Assembly: GCA_914767715.1 (NCBI GenBank)
Contig: OU612066.1
Coordinates: forward strand, 27,004,283 to 27,068,282
Reading direction: 5' to 3'
Length of the DNA stretch: 64,000 nt
Origin: Membranipora membranacea
Lineage: Eukaryota; Bryozoa; Gymnolaemata; Cheilostomatida; Membraniporidae
How positions within the stretch are numbered: the stretch's first letter is position 1; each line of letters begins with the position of its first letter. Below are positions 26,720-39,900 of the stretch, piece after piece. The notes below the pieces were generated by a model. It did not search any database, was not told the DNA's origin, and worked only from the letters and a program-made list of their open reading frames with translations. The position numbers and the translations under genes are program-made.

Positions 26720-27331
26720 GGCTATGGTAAGGGAAGAAAGGCTGGAATCTCACCTTCATTACAGAAAAAGTTCAGTTCTGTATGGGCAGCAGCCAATTTT
26801 ATGAGATAATCATTGTAGAGGGTTTGCTGTTGCCGCCCATGTTGCATGCTAAGACATTTTTTAGGTACTTAGTCCAATCCAACACTTAGGTTTTGTGAGA
26901 CATGTGCTGCATGTTACATGTACTACAGCACTCAAGCTGCCCCTCAGCAGGAACAACAGTGCTTTATGGGCCTTGAGGGCTGTAAGACATGTCCCATTCA
27001 GCACCTGCCACATGTCTTACAACACCCATTGCCAGTGACGGTGTTTAGTGCCCATGTGGACCAGCCTAAAATTTCGGCTCTTTGGTTAATAACGCTTAGT
27101 ATTTCTAGTTACTCCTAGGTTTTTGTATTTATATAGACTGAGGAACTAGTCTTGTTACATGTACAAATAGCAGTCAAAGCTTCCATTGTATACATAAATA
27201 GTTCATAAATTAGGTCGCAACACCCATCTAGTCATCATAGGAAGCTTTCTCTAGTGCAAATATAGGAGCTTAAACATGCTGACTATTTATGTTTTTTAGC
27301 AGGTTGAGTGGCTCTGGTTAGAGTGTGAGAC

Positions 27332-30300
27332 ATGGAGAACCTTATTAAGCAGGCTGATAATTTGGAGGCTGCTCTCAGCACAATACCCAGTAGTAGTGCA
27401 GTTAATGCAGACCAGCTCAGGTCTCTACTCAATCAGTTCAAACAAGTTATCAATAGTGACCAAAAATCAGCAGGTATGTCGAGTTGCAATGCAAATACAA
27501 TTGGCTAATCCTGGGATGATTTCAATTAGAACTGTCGCTGGCATAGTTGTAAGAAGATATCTGCATGTTAGATATGGTTTTTGTGCCCTGTTTATCGGCA
27601 ATCATTTACAGCACAACTTGTCTTTTGTTATTATATTAACATAATTAGTAGTATACATATGTAGTTAATACAGTACATACTGACTCTCGTGATCTGACTG
27701 GGCATGTAGATCACTGATAAACTAGGCTATCATTACCACAAAGCAGGTGTCGTAAGGCTAAGTATGCATCATGCGTGACTTGAATTTGCGCATGTGCAAG
27801 AACAATGAGTTTAGTTTGGGTTCTGATTGCAACTTTGGATAAGGGGAGATGGGACATCCCCTGCATGAACTGTCAATCAAAATCAGCTAATAATGACAAG
27901 AGAGGATAACTATTAATAACAAATCCGCACGCTTTGGGGAATATGTCACCAGAGCAGGTAGCCAATCAGATGGCTTCAGAATTCCGAGACTCAATTTTGC
28001 AGAGATCAGCTCATGCCCAGAGCTGAGCATGCGCAGAATGGTATACATATGTAGTTAATACACTACATACAGACTGAACTTGTTGGTTGGATCAAAACAC
28101 TGTCTGCTCTTCAGAAAACCGTGGCCAATGGCCATGGTCAATAGAATATATATATCCACATATATATGTATATACTTTTATTGGCACGAATATCATTTGT
28201 TCAAAATGTTTTTCAGAATAAGCCGAAAAAAAACAAAACAATAAATATACAAACAGAAGTAAAGCTAAACAATTTAAACTGTGTTTTAAAATATTAAACA
28301 TTCAATGATGAACGAGTGAGTGTAAGCCTATATCATTGCCCAAGTCTACAAAATGAGAACTACATATTCTTATTTCAGATATTGATAATGAATCAAAGAA
28401 GAGTACTACTGTGACCAACATCACCACTGATACCAAGACAGAGACTGAGGTAAGACATGGTCTTCATTTTCAAGTAGATCCTTGAAAATCGAGAAAAAAT
28501 ATGATGATATGCAGTGTGTCTTGAAAAAGGCCAGAATAGAATACTGTATATAGGTTTGAATAAAGTACAATACACAATGATTCTTTATATATAGTCCATG
28601 TCCTTGTGTCGAGTTAATCATGATGATAGTGAGGTTGGTGAGATGAGAATGATGTATTTGATTCCTACAGGTTGCAGTAAAAGTAGAGATACCTGAACCA
28701 AACACTCCCAAAACACCAAACCTACGCCGCTCGAAGCGGAAGAGAGATTCAGGTAGGTTGTTGATTATCGGGCATATAGCTAAGGTCTATTGCTGTCCTT
28801 CTATTTTCCAGGATACCCTGATATACCACATAGTGTCCCTCAAAAGAGAGTTACCTGAAAACAATTAAGTTTTACACACATGTAGATAGTTCCAACCACT
28901 GAGGTCTTAATAAATGTTATTCCATATCAGTGGTTTTTAACATTTCGATCGATTTTGATAGTGATTTGTTCTCTTGTTGTGTGTGAACTATCCTGCATGG
29001 CATGCCTAGAAAAATACATTTTGCAGGGGGTCATTCAATTGAAAACAGGAACAGTAACCATTGCTCACTCAAATAGTCAGCAAGACCTGCTAGGGGTCTC
29101 GCTCCTAATTTGCTCACTCATTGATGGAACTATATACATAGAATAATACAGCGAACAATTTGGGTCCAAATTTGGCAAATTGAAAGACCAAATGAGCGAA
29201 AATTTGAGCAAGTGATCGTAATATTTTTCTCTTAAAAGCAATCCTCATCCTAATTAAATCACCACGCTGATTATTTCCTCATACAACTAGTAACTACATA
29301 TTTTTAGATAAATTTTCCAGTTTTTTCCAGTTTCCATTTCCACTGTACCACCACCAAAAGAAGTACTACAAAGTATAAGTTCTCTTTTAGAGAAAACTGA
29401 ATCAGGCCTCACAGATGCTGACACTGAAGACTATAAACCATTGACCCCTGGTATAGATCTGTCCTATGAACATGGTACTGACTCAGAGGGGAGCTGTGAC
29501 CCACCTGATTATGAGGAATTATCTCCCAGAATGAGTGATGATGAACAAACTGAAGGTGAGCAGAGTTCTAACATAAAACTGATCCATGAAAAAAGCTACT
29601 GTTCTTGCCCCACAGAAGTTTATGTTAAGCTTACTGCAGATGAGGGTGTATTTATTGCGCTAGTACTGTGGGTTTTATCGGGCAAGTTTACTCATCCATG
29701 AAAACTATTGTACACACAAGCAGGTTAAGCTAGAGTTTAGTTTAACTAGTTTGAGGGTGACATTATGTTTGCTAGTACAAACCTTGGCTGGATGGATGGA
29801 GGATGTGTGAATTTTAGCTAGTCATAAAAAGAAAAATTTCCTCCTGCAAGTGCTTTTTGTATGTAGGGGAGTTTCATTCAAGTTATAGTTATTGTCTGAT
29901 TGCTGTCTGCTGCCTACACCTAGTTGAAGTGACTTATTCTAATTGTTTTATATGGGCAGCTAGTATCAGTCATATGCCTGTATATCAATATAAAAGTTTC
30001 ACTTTCAGCTATTGAACTACTTACTGTTAGGTTGTTGAAAACCCAGAACAGGATGCTTAATATGTCTGCATATGCCCAAAACAGTGTCTTACCCTACCCT
30101 GATAGGTCCCAGAGAGCCATTGGACTTTCCTGAAAGTGAAAGTACCTATTCATATTATAGTGAATGTGAAAGTAATTCAGTTTCACTTTCACTATATCTC
30201 AGTAGATGTTTTAGTTTAGAGCTAACGCATTGCTAACCCTTCTAGAAAGTCCCTTGCCTTGACCACAAAGGAGATGACTCCTAACACTCTTATTATAAAT

Positions 30301-33300
30301 ACCACGAACAGTTATTAGATAGCCAAATTTGTGGTCTCATTTAAATTGAAGTTGTACGATACCCCTTACCCTACCCTACCCTCGAAAACCCCTACACGTA
30401 CCCTACGCATCGAAACCCCCTACACTTACACCATAAAGATGAAGATGAAGAAAATATTCAGAAAAGGTTTTGATGCTTATTTGAAAAGATGGGGGCAATT
30501 CAATATTGTCTAGGCTGTTTATATCTTAGAAAACTGATGACAGTGTTGTAATCCTATGATTTTGAAAGCACAAAATAAGATCAAAACTTACTCTGTGGAT
30601 TCAATTTCGACTGCCATGACTGACTCACTGACTTGAAATAAAAAAAATTTATTTAAGATTAACTCTTGACCTTTTCTTCAAGGTATTGATTTTGATTATT
30701 GCTAAGTAGTATGTAAGTAAGTACCACAAACGGACACACTGTTGTGACTATTAACTACTACATTGGTGCCAGTGTCTGTCTCATTTTCTCACTGTTGTTT
30801 CATCAGATGCCCTCTCTAAGCAAAGAAATAAGTTTATTTCTTTGGTTAGGAGTTGTTCCTCCATGGTGTAAGAGTAGGGGGTTTCGATGCGTAGGGTAGG
30901 TGTAGGGGTTTTTCGAGGGTAGGTAGGGGTAGGGGGTATCGTACGACCCTTATGATTTGTCATTTGTATGTGTCATATAGATTCAATCTGTTGCGTATTT
31001 GTGGTAACAATCAGGTGAAAATGTAGCAGACACTGCAGACTATTGGCCGATCAAATGCCAGATATGCGAGATGGGAATGCTCATGTCAAGGTCAAATGAT
31101 GGTGTAATTGATGATTATGCTGCTCAGCTCAATAATGGTGAGTTGTGATGTAAATAGGAAAGGTGCCACTTGTTATGCACCAAATCAATTTGTGCAATTA
31201 CTGGATGGTTTTATCAAGGTAGTATACTGATATTGTAATGATAGTATAATTATTATGGTACTATGTAAAGGATATTATTATGGCTTAGCTTTTTTTTATA
31301 TGCAATCAACATACTTTTGCCATCATATTGGTTCCTATTTGCCTGCACTCGAGTGTCTACAATGCAATGTTTAAATAAAACACTTCCTAAAACATGATGT
31401 CTTTTAAGATGAGAAATCTCTCTGTATCACTTTCCACCATAACATTTATATTTGACAGAAGCACATACAAGCTCATCTCTGGCGAATACTAAATCAGTTT
31501 TATTGAACACATCTGGTGATTCTTCTACCGGTGCAGACGTACCAGAGTTTTATAATTGGTCTGACCTCTGTGATCATGTCCGGGTAAGATTAAGAAAAAT
31601 TGGTAATCTACTCATCAGTTCAGTGGGTTTCTTTTGCATATTATTTTTGGACTCTGCATATACGATACAGAAAGTAAATTGGTGTACAACAGAATTCAGC
31701 CTGTTTAATTTGCAGTTTAGAGATCCATTTTGCTGACTGTGACATCATTGCGTGTCAGAATTCCCATATTTCCACCACCCTGCATTTCTCAATTCTGATT
31801 TTTGGCTCGTGGTATTGGACTGTTTTTACAATCCAGTGAGGCAATCAGTGTTTTGCTGTAAAATGGGAAAGGGCATTGGTAATTCTACCAGCAATGCTGG
31901 TATATGTTCCAAAGTTCCATACACTAGTAGCAAGCTCTAATTATGACAAAGTATATGCATCCTTTTTTCGCAACATTTAATGTTTGTGATAGCTAATAAA
32001 TCAATCAATCAATGTTATCTATGTAACTTTGGATATTTGGCATGCTTTGTTAATCACAATAAACAAGTCATTTAAGTTGTAGAGGATCCAGTCACACCTT
32101 TTCATTTCAAATTTTTATATAGTAAACAAATAAAAAGTCAATAGCTGTTTTGTTCTAACTTCGTTACAGGATTCTCACTGTGTGTTTGATGGTTCATGTA
32201 GAAAAGATGGTATGAAAATCAGAGACGGAAAATTACACAACAAACAGGGCAAGGAGGTCAAGTCTAAAACTACTATTATGAAGGTCAGTATTACTGTTCG
32301 GCCCAAAAATATGTAGTTTCCAACCATTGAAATACCCTACACTTACAGCACACAGTTACACACTTTGGCATAGTTGCATATTTGGCAAAGAGTGCTGTAG
32401 ACCATCAAGCGATGAATATATTGATGAACCGCCCCGAACTATGCGATACTACCAGCTTACTGCTCTTTTTTTACCTAATATAAGACAGCAATCACATATC
32501 TTTAGGATGTCCACAGGCTAAGTGTGACATACACCTTTGTAAATGTTACAGAATATAGTCTGTATAATTTAAGAATGACGAAAAACATCACTTTTGCTTA
32601 CGATGTTTTGTAGTATTCTAGTTTGGCCTGTCCTCGCTGCTCCTGGGTTCGTAAGGTCGGCTCAGCTTACTATAAGGGAAGTTATCTGAAGCTTTGTTTT
32701 CACCTGCACAGTCAGCATAGAGTCGAGTTACCAGAGTATATAACTGTGTATAAATGTGATAACTGTGACTACAAGACTAACATGTAAGTATGATAGACCA
32801 ATAAACCGATTACTTATCATCAGCAGCAAAAGGGGCGTACTTACAAGAAAACTTGCGGAGACTCCAAAGGAAGTAATGAAACTTCAGGTCATTTTTTGTG
32901 TACTACACTGCTCTGAGATATCATAAACCCTCAGTTAGTGAGGAGGATCAATCTTCTCAAATGGCAGCTAGAAAAGGTCACTGAAACAATCAACTGTTTA
33001 ATTCATTTAAGCAGGGATTTCAAAGCATTGATATAAGGTTTGTCCCCTCTCTGGGAATGGGGACATAACTCTTGATTTAAATTTGTCAAACAACTCTGAA
33101 AGTCGACAGTTTACAGTTTTTGCTACCTAAACCTTAGCCTACTCATTATATATGAAATATGGTTTATTGCCTTGGGGTCATGTGCATGCATACTGTTGCA
33201 TACATGCATTACAGGAGCTTATAGAAATGACTCTAAATTCAAGGAATAATATCTTTGTAAGCATGACCTGGATTAATCGTTAAGCCAAAGGTTCTTAGCC

Positions 33301-36194
33301 AGTAAAACTAAATGATGCCTAATGCAGCTAATCCTGATATTTAAAATGTAGCTTACTGAATCCCTCGAGCAAAAAAAAAGAAGAGTTAAAGGCTGGTTTT
33401 CCAAACATCGTGTTACAATGAGCGATACAGAGATGAGCATGTACTGTACAATCCCTATTTTATAATACAGAGACAGATATCTCGATGATCATGTACTGGA
33501 AATCCCTATATCATGTTACAGTGAGAGATATTTAGATGAGCATGTACTGTACAATCACTCAGGTGTTAAAACTAAGAAGAATCAGAGAGTCTCGTGTACA
33601 GAGTGTGGTAAATCACTACTACAGAGATTCCTCGCTACTCATATGTATAAAACTCATCATATTGGACAGCCTCAGCTTCAAAGTACCAAACTGAAGGTAA
33701 ATAAACTTTGTAGTGGAGAAGTTAACTAGTTAAAAAATTAATTTGTTTCCCACATGGTGTTTCCCTAACTTTTCCTGCTGAAACAGAGTTGTGTGTCAGA
33801 AAAACTAATTTCCAGAATGATATATCGAGAACGATTTGTTTCTGCTTGACCCCAATTTTAATGCTGTCGCTTCATTCTGAACTGCGGGTGCGCCAATCAG
33901 TGTCGATAGTAAATCCTAGTTGATGCTGTAGATAGATCTTTTTATTCAATAGTATTCAACTTTCTTTATAAACAAAACCATTTGAATTGATTTTCTTCAG
34001 GCGAAAATTGATAGATGGAGTTGTCCTCAGTGTGAGAAAACCTTCTCAGCAAAAAATCTCGTCCAAAGACACATAAACAGAGTACACAATCAAGTAAGTC
34101 TTCATTATGTCTATCTGTATCTATGACTTTATGACTGATGAACTGACCCACTGACTGTTCTCCCGCCCTCCTGCCTGTCTTGAACACAAATCAGATTCTT
34201 GATTACTGAACATTATATCGACATTGACAAAAATAAGAATGCATATGCTTGCCTTTCAAAGTTGGCTTTATGTTAGTTCTGAGGGAACAACTTCAACTTG
34301 TTGTTTATAGAACTACTACAAGCAATGGTACTATGCACTCATGATATTTCTCTGCATCAGCAATAAAATTGTCATCTAGACCTACTCGATGACCAGGGAA
34401 CCCATGTTTCTTGCCAATGATCGTAAGTGCCATTCACATATCCCTGTAAGATTCTGACCTGTGTTTGTATTTACAGATAAAGGAAAACCTGTGTCATGTA
34501 TGCAGCACGCCGTTCTTTGCTTATGGAGATCTTATCGTTCATCTGTATGAGAAACATAAACTCAACCTGCAGGAGAAACCTGTCTTCAAATGTTCTGTAA
34601 GTTTTCTGAAAGTTGAGCAGTCAATTGAAATTGGGTGTTTGACCTTATATATTTGGGAACTTCAAATGAAAGATGCATTATGGGAGAATTGTAATGATAT
34701 ATTTCTTTGGACTGTGTCTTCTTGGTTCCAAACAAAAATTATACCTGAGAACCTGTTGATGGATAAATGGTTGTAATATATTAATAACAATGTTCCAGTT
34801 GCATCAACTAACAAGCATCGACAACAAGCACATTCTGGAAACAGAGGTTTGGACAGTGGTTTACTGTTGAGTTTTTCTCAGCTCAACAATTTGAAGCCTT
34901 AATTCAGTATTCCAATGAGGTTCCAGGGTAGATTATGACCATGATATGATGACATGAATAAGATCTTTATCTGGGATAATGGTGCATTGTGGGACTGCTG
35001 TTAAAGCGTTTGATTATGGCGTTTCCTGATATTATTTTCAGTTCGAAGGATGTGATTACTCTAGTCTGAGTAAAGATCTTCTGGCTCGACACAGCATATC
35101 AGCCCATGGGGAGAGGCTGTTTATCTGCGTACATTGTGTGAAGACATTCAAAACACTGAATAATCTCAAACAGCATGAGAACGTCATCCATCCAAGTGGA
35201 GAGAAGCTGTACAAATGTGATCAGTGTGACTTCTCCAGCCACGTTGAGCAGTATCTCAAGCGACATATGAAAATACACTCAGATGTCAAAAAATTCAAGT
35301 GAGCATCTCCGTATAATCTAGTCTGAGCCCCCAAGACTCTTGCCTGTCCCCCCCCCCCTCCTCCGTATAATCATAAGACTTAGTTTTGGGCATTTAAAAA
35401 TGTTTACTGGGTCTTTTTTGTAATACTGTGAGTTGTGACAGTGATTATAATTTGCAAAGAGTCCTGGCTATAATGATATAAGTATTGAGACATGCTGAGG
35501 TTCCTAGTCTGCTGCTCCTCACAACTTAAATTCATTGTACTGATCTTTACACTTCATCAGGTTGTAGTTGAACATCTCATAGTCTTGGAAACATAATGGC
35601 AGTCCCTCAGCTGTCATTTTAGTACCAAACTTGAAGTGTTTGACAATTTTACGTATTTTTTCCAGATGCAAGCACCTGGGATGTAACTATGAGACACACT
35701 TCTCAGAGAATCTAACTAAACATAAGAAAATTCATCTTAACAGTAATGCCACCTCCAAGCGTAAATCTACTACGGTGTCTGTAACACTGGTACAGAGTAA
35801 GAGGCGTAAGAGTTTAAAACCATCTCAGGCTATTCCCGACACAAGTCAGGGACTGTTAGATGAAGGGAGTCCTTTTGTTAATGACTTAACTACCGCTTCT
35901 ATAGACAGTGAAGATGCAGGCGCTGTGAAACCGCCCGCCAATATACAACAGATACTTAACCAGGCATATAGCCTAAGTTCAGGATCGAACACTGCCACAC
36001 AGTTTGAGTCTGTGCTTGTGCTACCCTTCGATCAGAGGGCACCTGCTTCTGAGCAGCATAAACAGGTGATGTCATTGGATCATGTGACTAACACAACGTC
36101 ACATAACCAGCAGACAGTGTATCAGTGCAATCAACAGCAGTTTGATACCTCAGATATAAATAACGGTGCGTCTCGACAATATCTCTCGTTGTAA
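27332..36194 (+). CDS. C2H2 zinc-finger protein, 13 exons
   Basis: Exons: 27332-27473, 28379-28449, 28671-28752, 29331-29555, 31015-31137, 31459-31583, 32170-32283, 32614-32783, 33522-33696, 34001-34093, 34477-34596, 35042-35298, 35666-36194 (stop TAA). All borders are GT-AG and every junction keeps phase; about 740 residues. The first part is acidic and low in complexity, with a basic RRSKRKR stretch in exon 3 that looks like a nuclear localisation signal. The second half holds about seven C2H2 or C2H2-like fingers (for example CPQCEKTF...HINRVH, CHVCSTPFF, CVHCVKTF, CDQCDFSS...HMKIH). The C-terminal 170 residues are Ser/Thr/Gln-rich and look disordered. It is probably a nuclear DNA-binding regulator; I cannot match it to a named orthologue. 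The start is the first ATG after a splice acceptor, so an upstream 5' exon is likely. Confidence 0.85.
27651..28072. repeat. Pair of 32-bp direct repeats in intron 1 of the zinc-finger gene
   Basis: A motif starting GTATACATATGTAGTTAATA is present at 27651-27682 and again at 28041-28072 with one mismatch and a variable base. The distance of about 390 bp might mark the ends of an old insertion. No other hallmark was found. Confidence 0.55.
30353..30944. repeat. Inverted-repeat element with telomere-like TACCC arms, in an intron
   Basis: Arms of about 81 bp at 30353-30433 and 30864-30944 begin GTACGATACCCC and contain several CTACC/TACCC units (CCCTACCCTACCCTCG). The arms are about 90% alike. 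No coding sequence inside; no clear duplication at the ends. Confidence 0.75.
31770..32020 (+). repeat. LINE 3' end fragment in an intron
   Basis: The end of this fragment (ACAAAGTATATGCATCC to TTTGTGATAGC, then a short (AATC)n tail) recurs at 40880-40970 next to reverse-transcriptase-like coding. A tail of short tandem repeats is typical of CR1/L2-type LINEs. Confidence 0.6.
33405..33560 (+). repeat. Triplicated splice-acceptor region before exon 9 of the zinc-finger gene
   Basis: About 50-bp imperfect copies of the acceptor plus exon start follow each other: at about 33410-33460, 33461-33510 and 33511-33560. Each contains GATGAGCATGTACTG or close variants. The third copy holds the acceptor used in the model (exon from 33522). 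In the first copy the acceptor AG is changed to AA. The second keeps an AG. Confidence 0.8.
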
Positions 36195-36910
36195 TCTCAT
36201 CATGATTTGGATTAGCCTTATCAGGCGGCTCATTTTTTGTTTTGGTGGGAACCCGCAAACAAAAAAAGTAGCCCAACATGGCTAGATTTGGATCTTTTAT
36301 CAAAAATATTTTGAATTTATTTATTTTTTGTTATTAGTGTAAAAGATGGACATCATGAGTTGATGTTGTTGGTGCCATTTACTGAACAAAGTAAAAAAGA
36401 ATAGCGTGACTGCTGGCACTCTTTGACACAAGTTTATATCAAGCTAGTCTTAGTGCTCAGACTCCATGGCGCAGGGAGTTACTTGACACGCTATCAAATT
36501 TTGATAGCGTGCGCAAGTAACTCCCTGCGCCTTGGAGTCTGAGCACTTAGACTAATATCAAGCAAGAACTGCCCGGTTTGTTTGAATACAAATTATATTC
36601 ATGATTCGTTAATGATTATAAAACAACATTCAGTTCACAATTAAATGATACAAATATTTCAACTTTGAATCATAAATAGTAGATTATAAACAGGACTATA
36701 TTCTTCTCTAATAGTAAATGAGACTTTTTCCAGTATCAGGCAAGCTAAAACATTCTGTGCTGCCACATATTATAAAAAATATCCACAGAAAGACAGCGAT
36801 GTGTAATCACTCAATATACTCGCATCTGTTCAGCTATTTATCAACCAGCATCTTGTTGTGTTGGCTTGTTAGCTTTCATCTGATATCCAGGTAATCAAAG
36901 TTAAAAAAGT
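36195..36910. other. Short convergent spacer between the zinc-finger gene and the cGLR
   Basis: About 700 bp between two genes that converge. It holds the palindromic MITE at 36445-36554 and must carry both polyadenylation regions. No further gene seen. Confidence 0.6.
36445..36554. mobile_element. 110-bp palindromic MITE with 9-bp target duplication
   Basis: Arms of about 50 bp begin TAGTCTTAGTGCTCAGACTC, and the stem contains GCGCAGGGAGTTACTTG; the loop is only a few bases. The 9-bp direct repeat ATATCAAGC flanks it (36436-36444 and 36555-36563). Nine-base duplications are typical of Mutator-like elements. Confidence 0.85.
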
Positions 36911-39900
36911 TTAATACGGAATGCGCTCCAACAAGCTTATATAGGCGCCTCTGCTTATGATTCCTTCAAGGAAATTGGCTAGATTCTCCAAGTCCCCGTT
37001 GTCCTCGTACCAGCTGAGGTAATTATATTCAACACCAGGCTCATGAAAGTACACCATCAGCGTCCTATCCCTCACTGCATCATATATTTTGTCGATCATG
37101 TTCTTATACCTATGGAGACGTGAGAAGTCAGGAGTTAGAAGGTGGAATTGACATTGAATAAGTATATATATATGTATACTATATATGTGTATATGTACCT
37201 CGGTGGTAGGTTGGAATGAATGCAAGTCAACCAGCCTGCAGTTGCTTTCTCATTTTAGTGAGGTTAATAAGACAAAGCGGAAATACCGCAATCCCAGCTT
37301 AGGGTTGGTTTTCTGCATGTCAGAGCCTAGACTTGTTTGAAGTGCTCTGGCATGCTTTTCTCAACTCAAAATTATATTTTTTTAAAGCGCTAGAAGCAAG
37401 ATGGCATTTTACCTCTGAGTAAGCTGTTTTGTGTTTCTCCAGTAGCGGGCGTCACTGTACTCAGCTTGCAGGTGAAACAGTACATTCTTGTAGAAGAAGC
37501 TACTTAGCTGCTTTAGCTTGGGGACATAGGCTTTGATTGTCTTTATCACCTTATAAAGTCTTAATGTTCTCCTGCAAAAAAAGAAACGAGTGAATACTAT
37601 TTGTGAGGATTGTCATAAATTATGATCACCTGTAAAATGCAGATTCGACTGCTAATAATATTCTCAAGGTTATGATATATCAATGGCCACCCTCCAGCTG
37701 TATGGCACCCAGGATGGCTGGTCTATAACTCTTGAATATTGAATAGTAAGTCCGGTGAACTGGTTTTGAAAAAACATAAGAAAGTGTCACACTTTTAGCC
37801 TTCTTTATGAAGGCACTGAGTTGTAGGGATGAACTAGAGGGTTGTGTTTTTCAGCCAAATATTTTTGTAGTTTTACATAACTTGTTTTATTACATCATCA
37901 AAATTTCTGGAGAAACATGAAAACATGTCTTATGTTACCACAAACCACACTTAATAGCTGAAAAACACTATTGTAGAACTAAAACCGAGTACAGAAGATG
38001 GTGATCCACATGGTTAAAGGTTCATACCTGCCTCCTGAAGTGCGCTGAAATATTTCCATCAGGTCTGTTTCCTTCTCTGAGTAACTCTTTATCCATGCTG
38101 AATTTTTGGCAATCAAGTTTTCTCTGTTTCTGAAGAGAATGATAACACCCAGTATATAGGATTTGCCAGCTAGCCTGATTATTAGGGATTGTACTCTATC
38201 GTATAACTCAAGTTATTTTCATTGACCATAATTGCCTTTCTACTTTGATGATCAATGAACAGTATGAGACAACAAAAATCCCCTCTTATTGCCGTCAAAT
38301 GCTTTTCAACTAGGTGTACCCATTGATAACATACCTAAGACCATTTACATCTGACCAACTCAAACGTGCAACAACATCGATTGAGAAACTTTCCCCTCTC
38401 CATGTAACATTGAGTATGGCTGCTGGACCGGCACCATGTGAGCGAGTAACCTGTACTTGATATCCTTGGAACTTATTCAGGCTATTAGATGCTAATTTCT
38501 TGTCCACTGAGCTAAGAATTTTTCTCCGTACCTGTCAAAATCGAGGAGCAATAGAGCTAGCAGTTATTACACCTGCTACCAAATTGTTCTTTTAGGTACT
38601 GTTTGGTATGACCTAATTCGAATTGAAGTGGTTAGTGGATCAGGAATACGTATAACAAGTAGGCTCGTAGATATTGGTCAGCTATGATGATGACATTCCC
38701 TATATGGAGCTCAGTCACACGACGCATAATTATATGCCTAGATGGTCGAATTAAATCAGGTAGATCATTTCACATGTCACATCCCGAAGCAAAGCATGGA
38801 TGTTGAGATATTGTTTGCCTTAAAGACAATGCTGCACTTTCTGAGCAAAATTGCTCTCTTTTTGCAGGCAGGTCGGAGCACACCTGGGGGCCAACTGAAC
38901 CCCAGTAGTCGATGGACTGCAGTGGGAATTGAGCCACAACCTTCAACACTTGCTTATTGAAGGACAGGCGCTCTAACCAACTGAGCCACCTTCTACTCCT
39001 CCTCCTGTGATCTTAGATAGGATTAAGCTGTGAGTGGTTAGCCAGTAGTTAGTTACAAACCAAGGTACTTCAACACCTGTGGTTTGGAGGGCAAAAGGCA
39101 TAATGTGTTTGTTTCTTGTGCCTTGTTTCATATTACTTCTCAAGATAATGACAAACTGACCAAAAATCTAAAAATTCTTCATAATTATTCAAGTTGTTAT
39201 TTTAGTATTAGAATTTGTGGTTGAAGTTAACCAGATACCGTTGAGGTTGAGAGATATCCATCGTCGTCACACAAATGAGCGGGCCCTCCCTTTACTTTTA
39301 TCTTTCCAGAACTTCCAGAAGAATTAGCATGTGGCTTTTTCTCACAATTGGAAAGGTCCAGACAGAACTGCAGGTCAAAGTCTGAGTTGCTCAGAATATG
39401 CAGTGCTGAGTGTTCATAGTGGCTGCCAGCATGAACCACCTCAGATATGTCTACGTTTCCTCTGAGAGCGGGCTTGAGTAAGGTTTCAACTATATGTTCA
39501 ACACAACCTGAAATTATGAATAAAATGGTTCGTGTAAACAGCAATTATCGAAGAAAATACTGTACACCAAATGTGGATAAACTTCAATCAAAGACTCAAG
39601 GCATGATTCAATCGATCAATCAATGATTTTTTTGGGTTCTGTGTCAATGACTTGAATCCCAATTATTTGCGTGGGTGCTAGTGACAGCAAATCATCAAAA
39701 GATGGCAACCACTAACTTCACGATATTTGTACGCCCATTGTCAAGAAAGGCAAGTCTGAACCGTGCAGAGTGTGACATTAGGGTGGTTCTACTGATCAAG
39801 TGAGGAAGTAGGTCCTAAAGATCCATACCCGATTTTGTTTTTTGTTATGGAACTGAATTTCAAGTATTGTCGAAGATGGTATGTTAATAGAAATAACAGA

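Larger units (their letters stand above)
22291..27331. other. Intergenic, repeat-rich; no gene seen
   Basis: Contains a tandem cluster of MITE copies (23083-23836), a tRNA-like repeat (24990-25092), a small hairpin at 25971-26002 built from AGCAATGAACTAAA, and an inverted-repeat element (26379-26719). Long frames here lie inside repeats or lack splice support. Confidence 0.5.

Noticed and set aside
26918-27118. 66-residue plus-strand frame with several Cys and His
   Set aside because: No splice support, no recognisable domain, and it lies in repeat-rich sequence.
34465-34776. 103-residue frame extending a zinc-finger exon
   Set aside because: The exon ends at the good donor at 34596; the rest is intron read-through.
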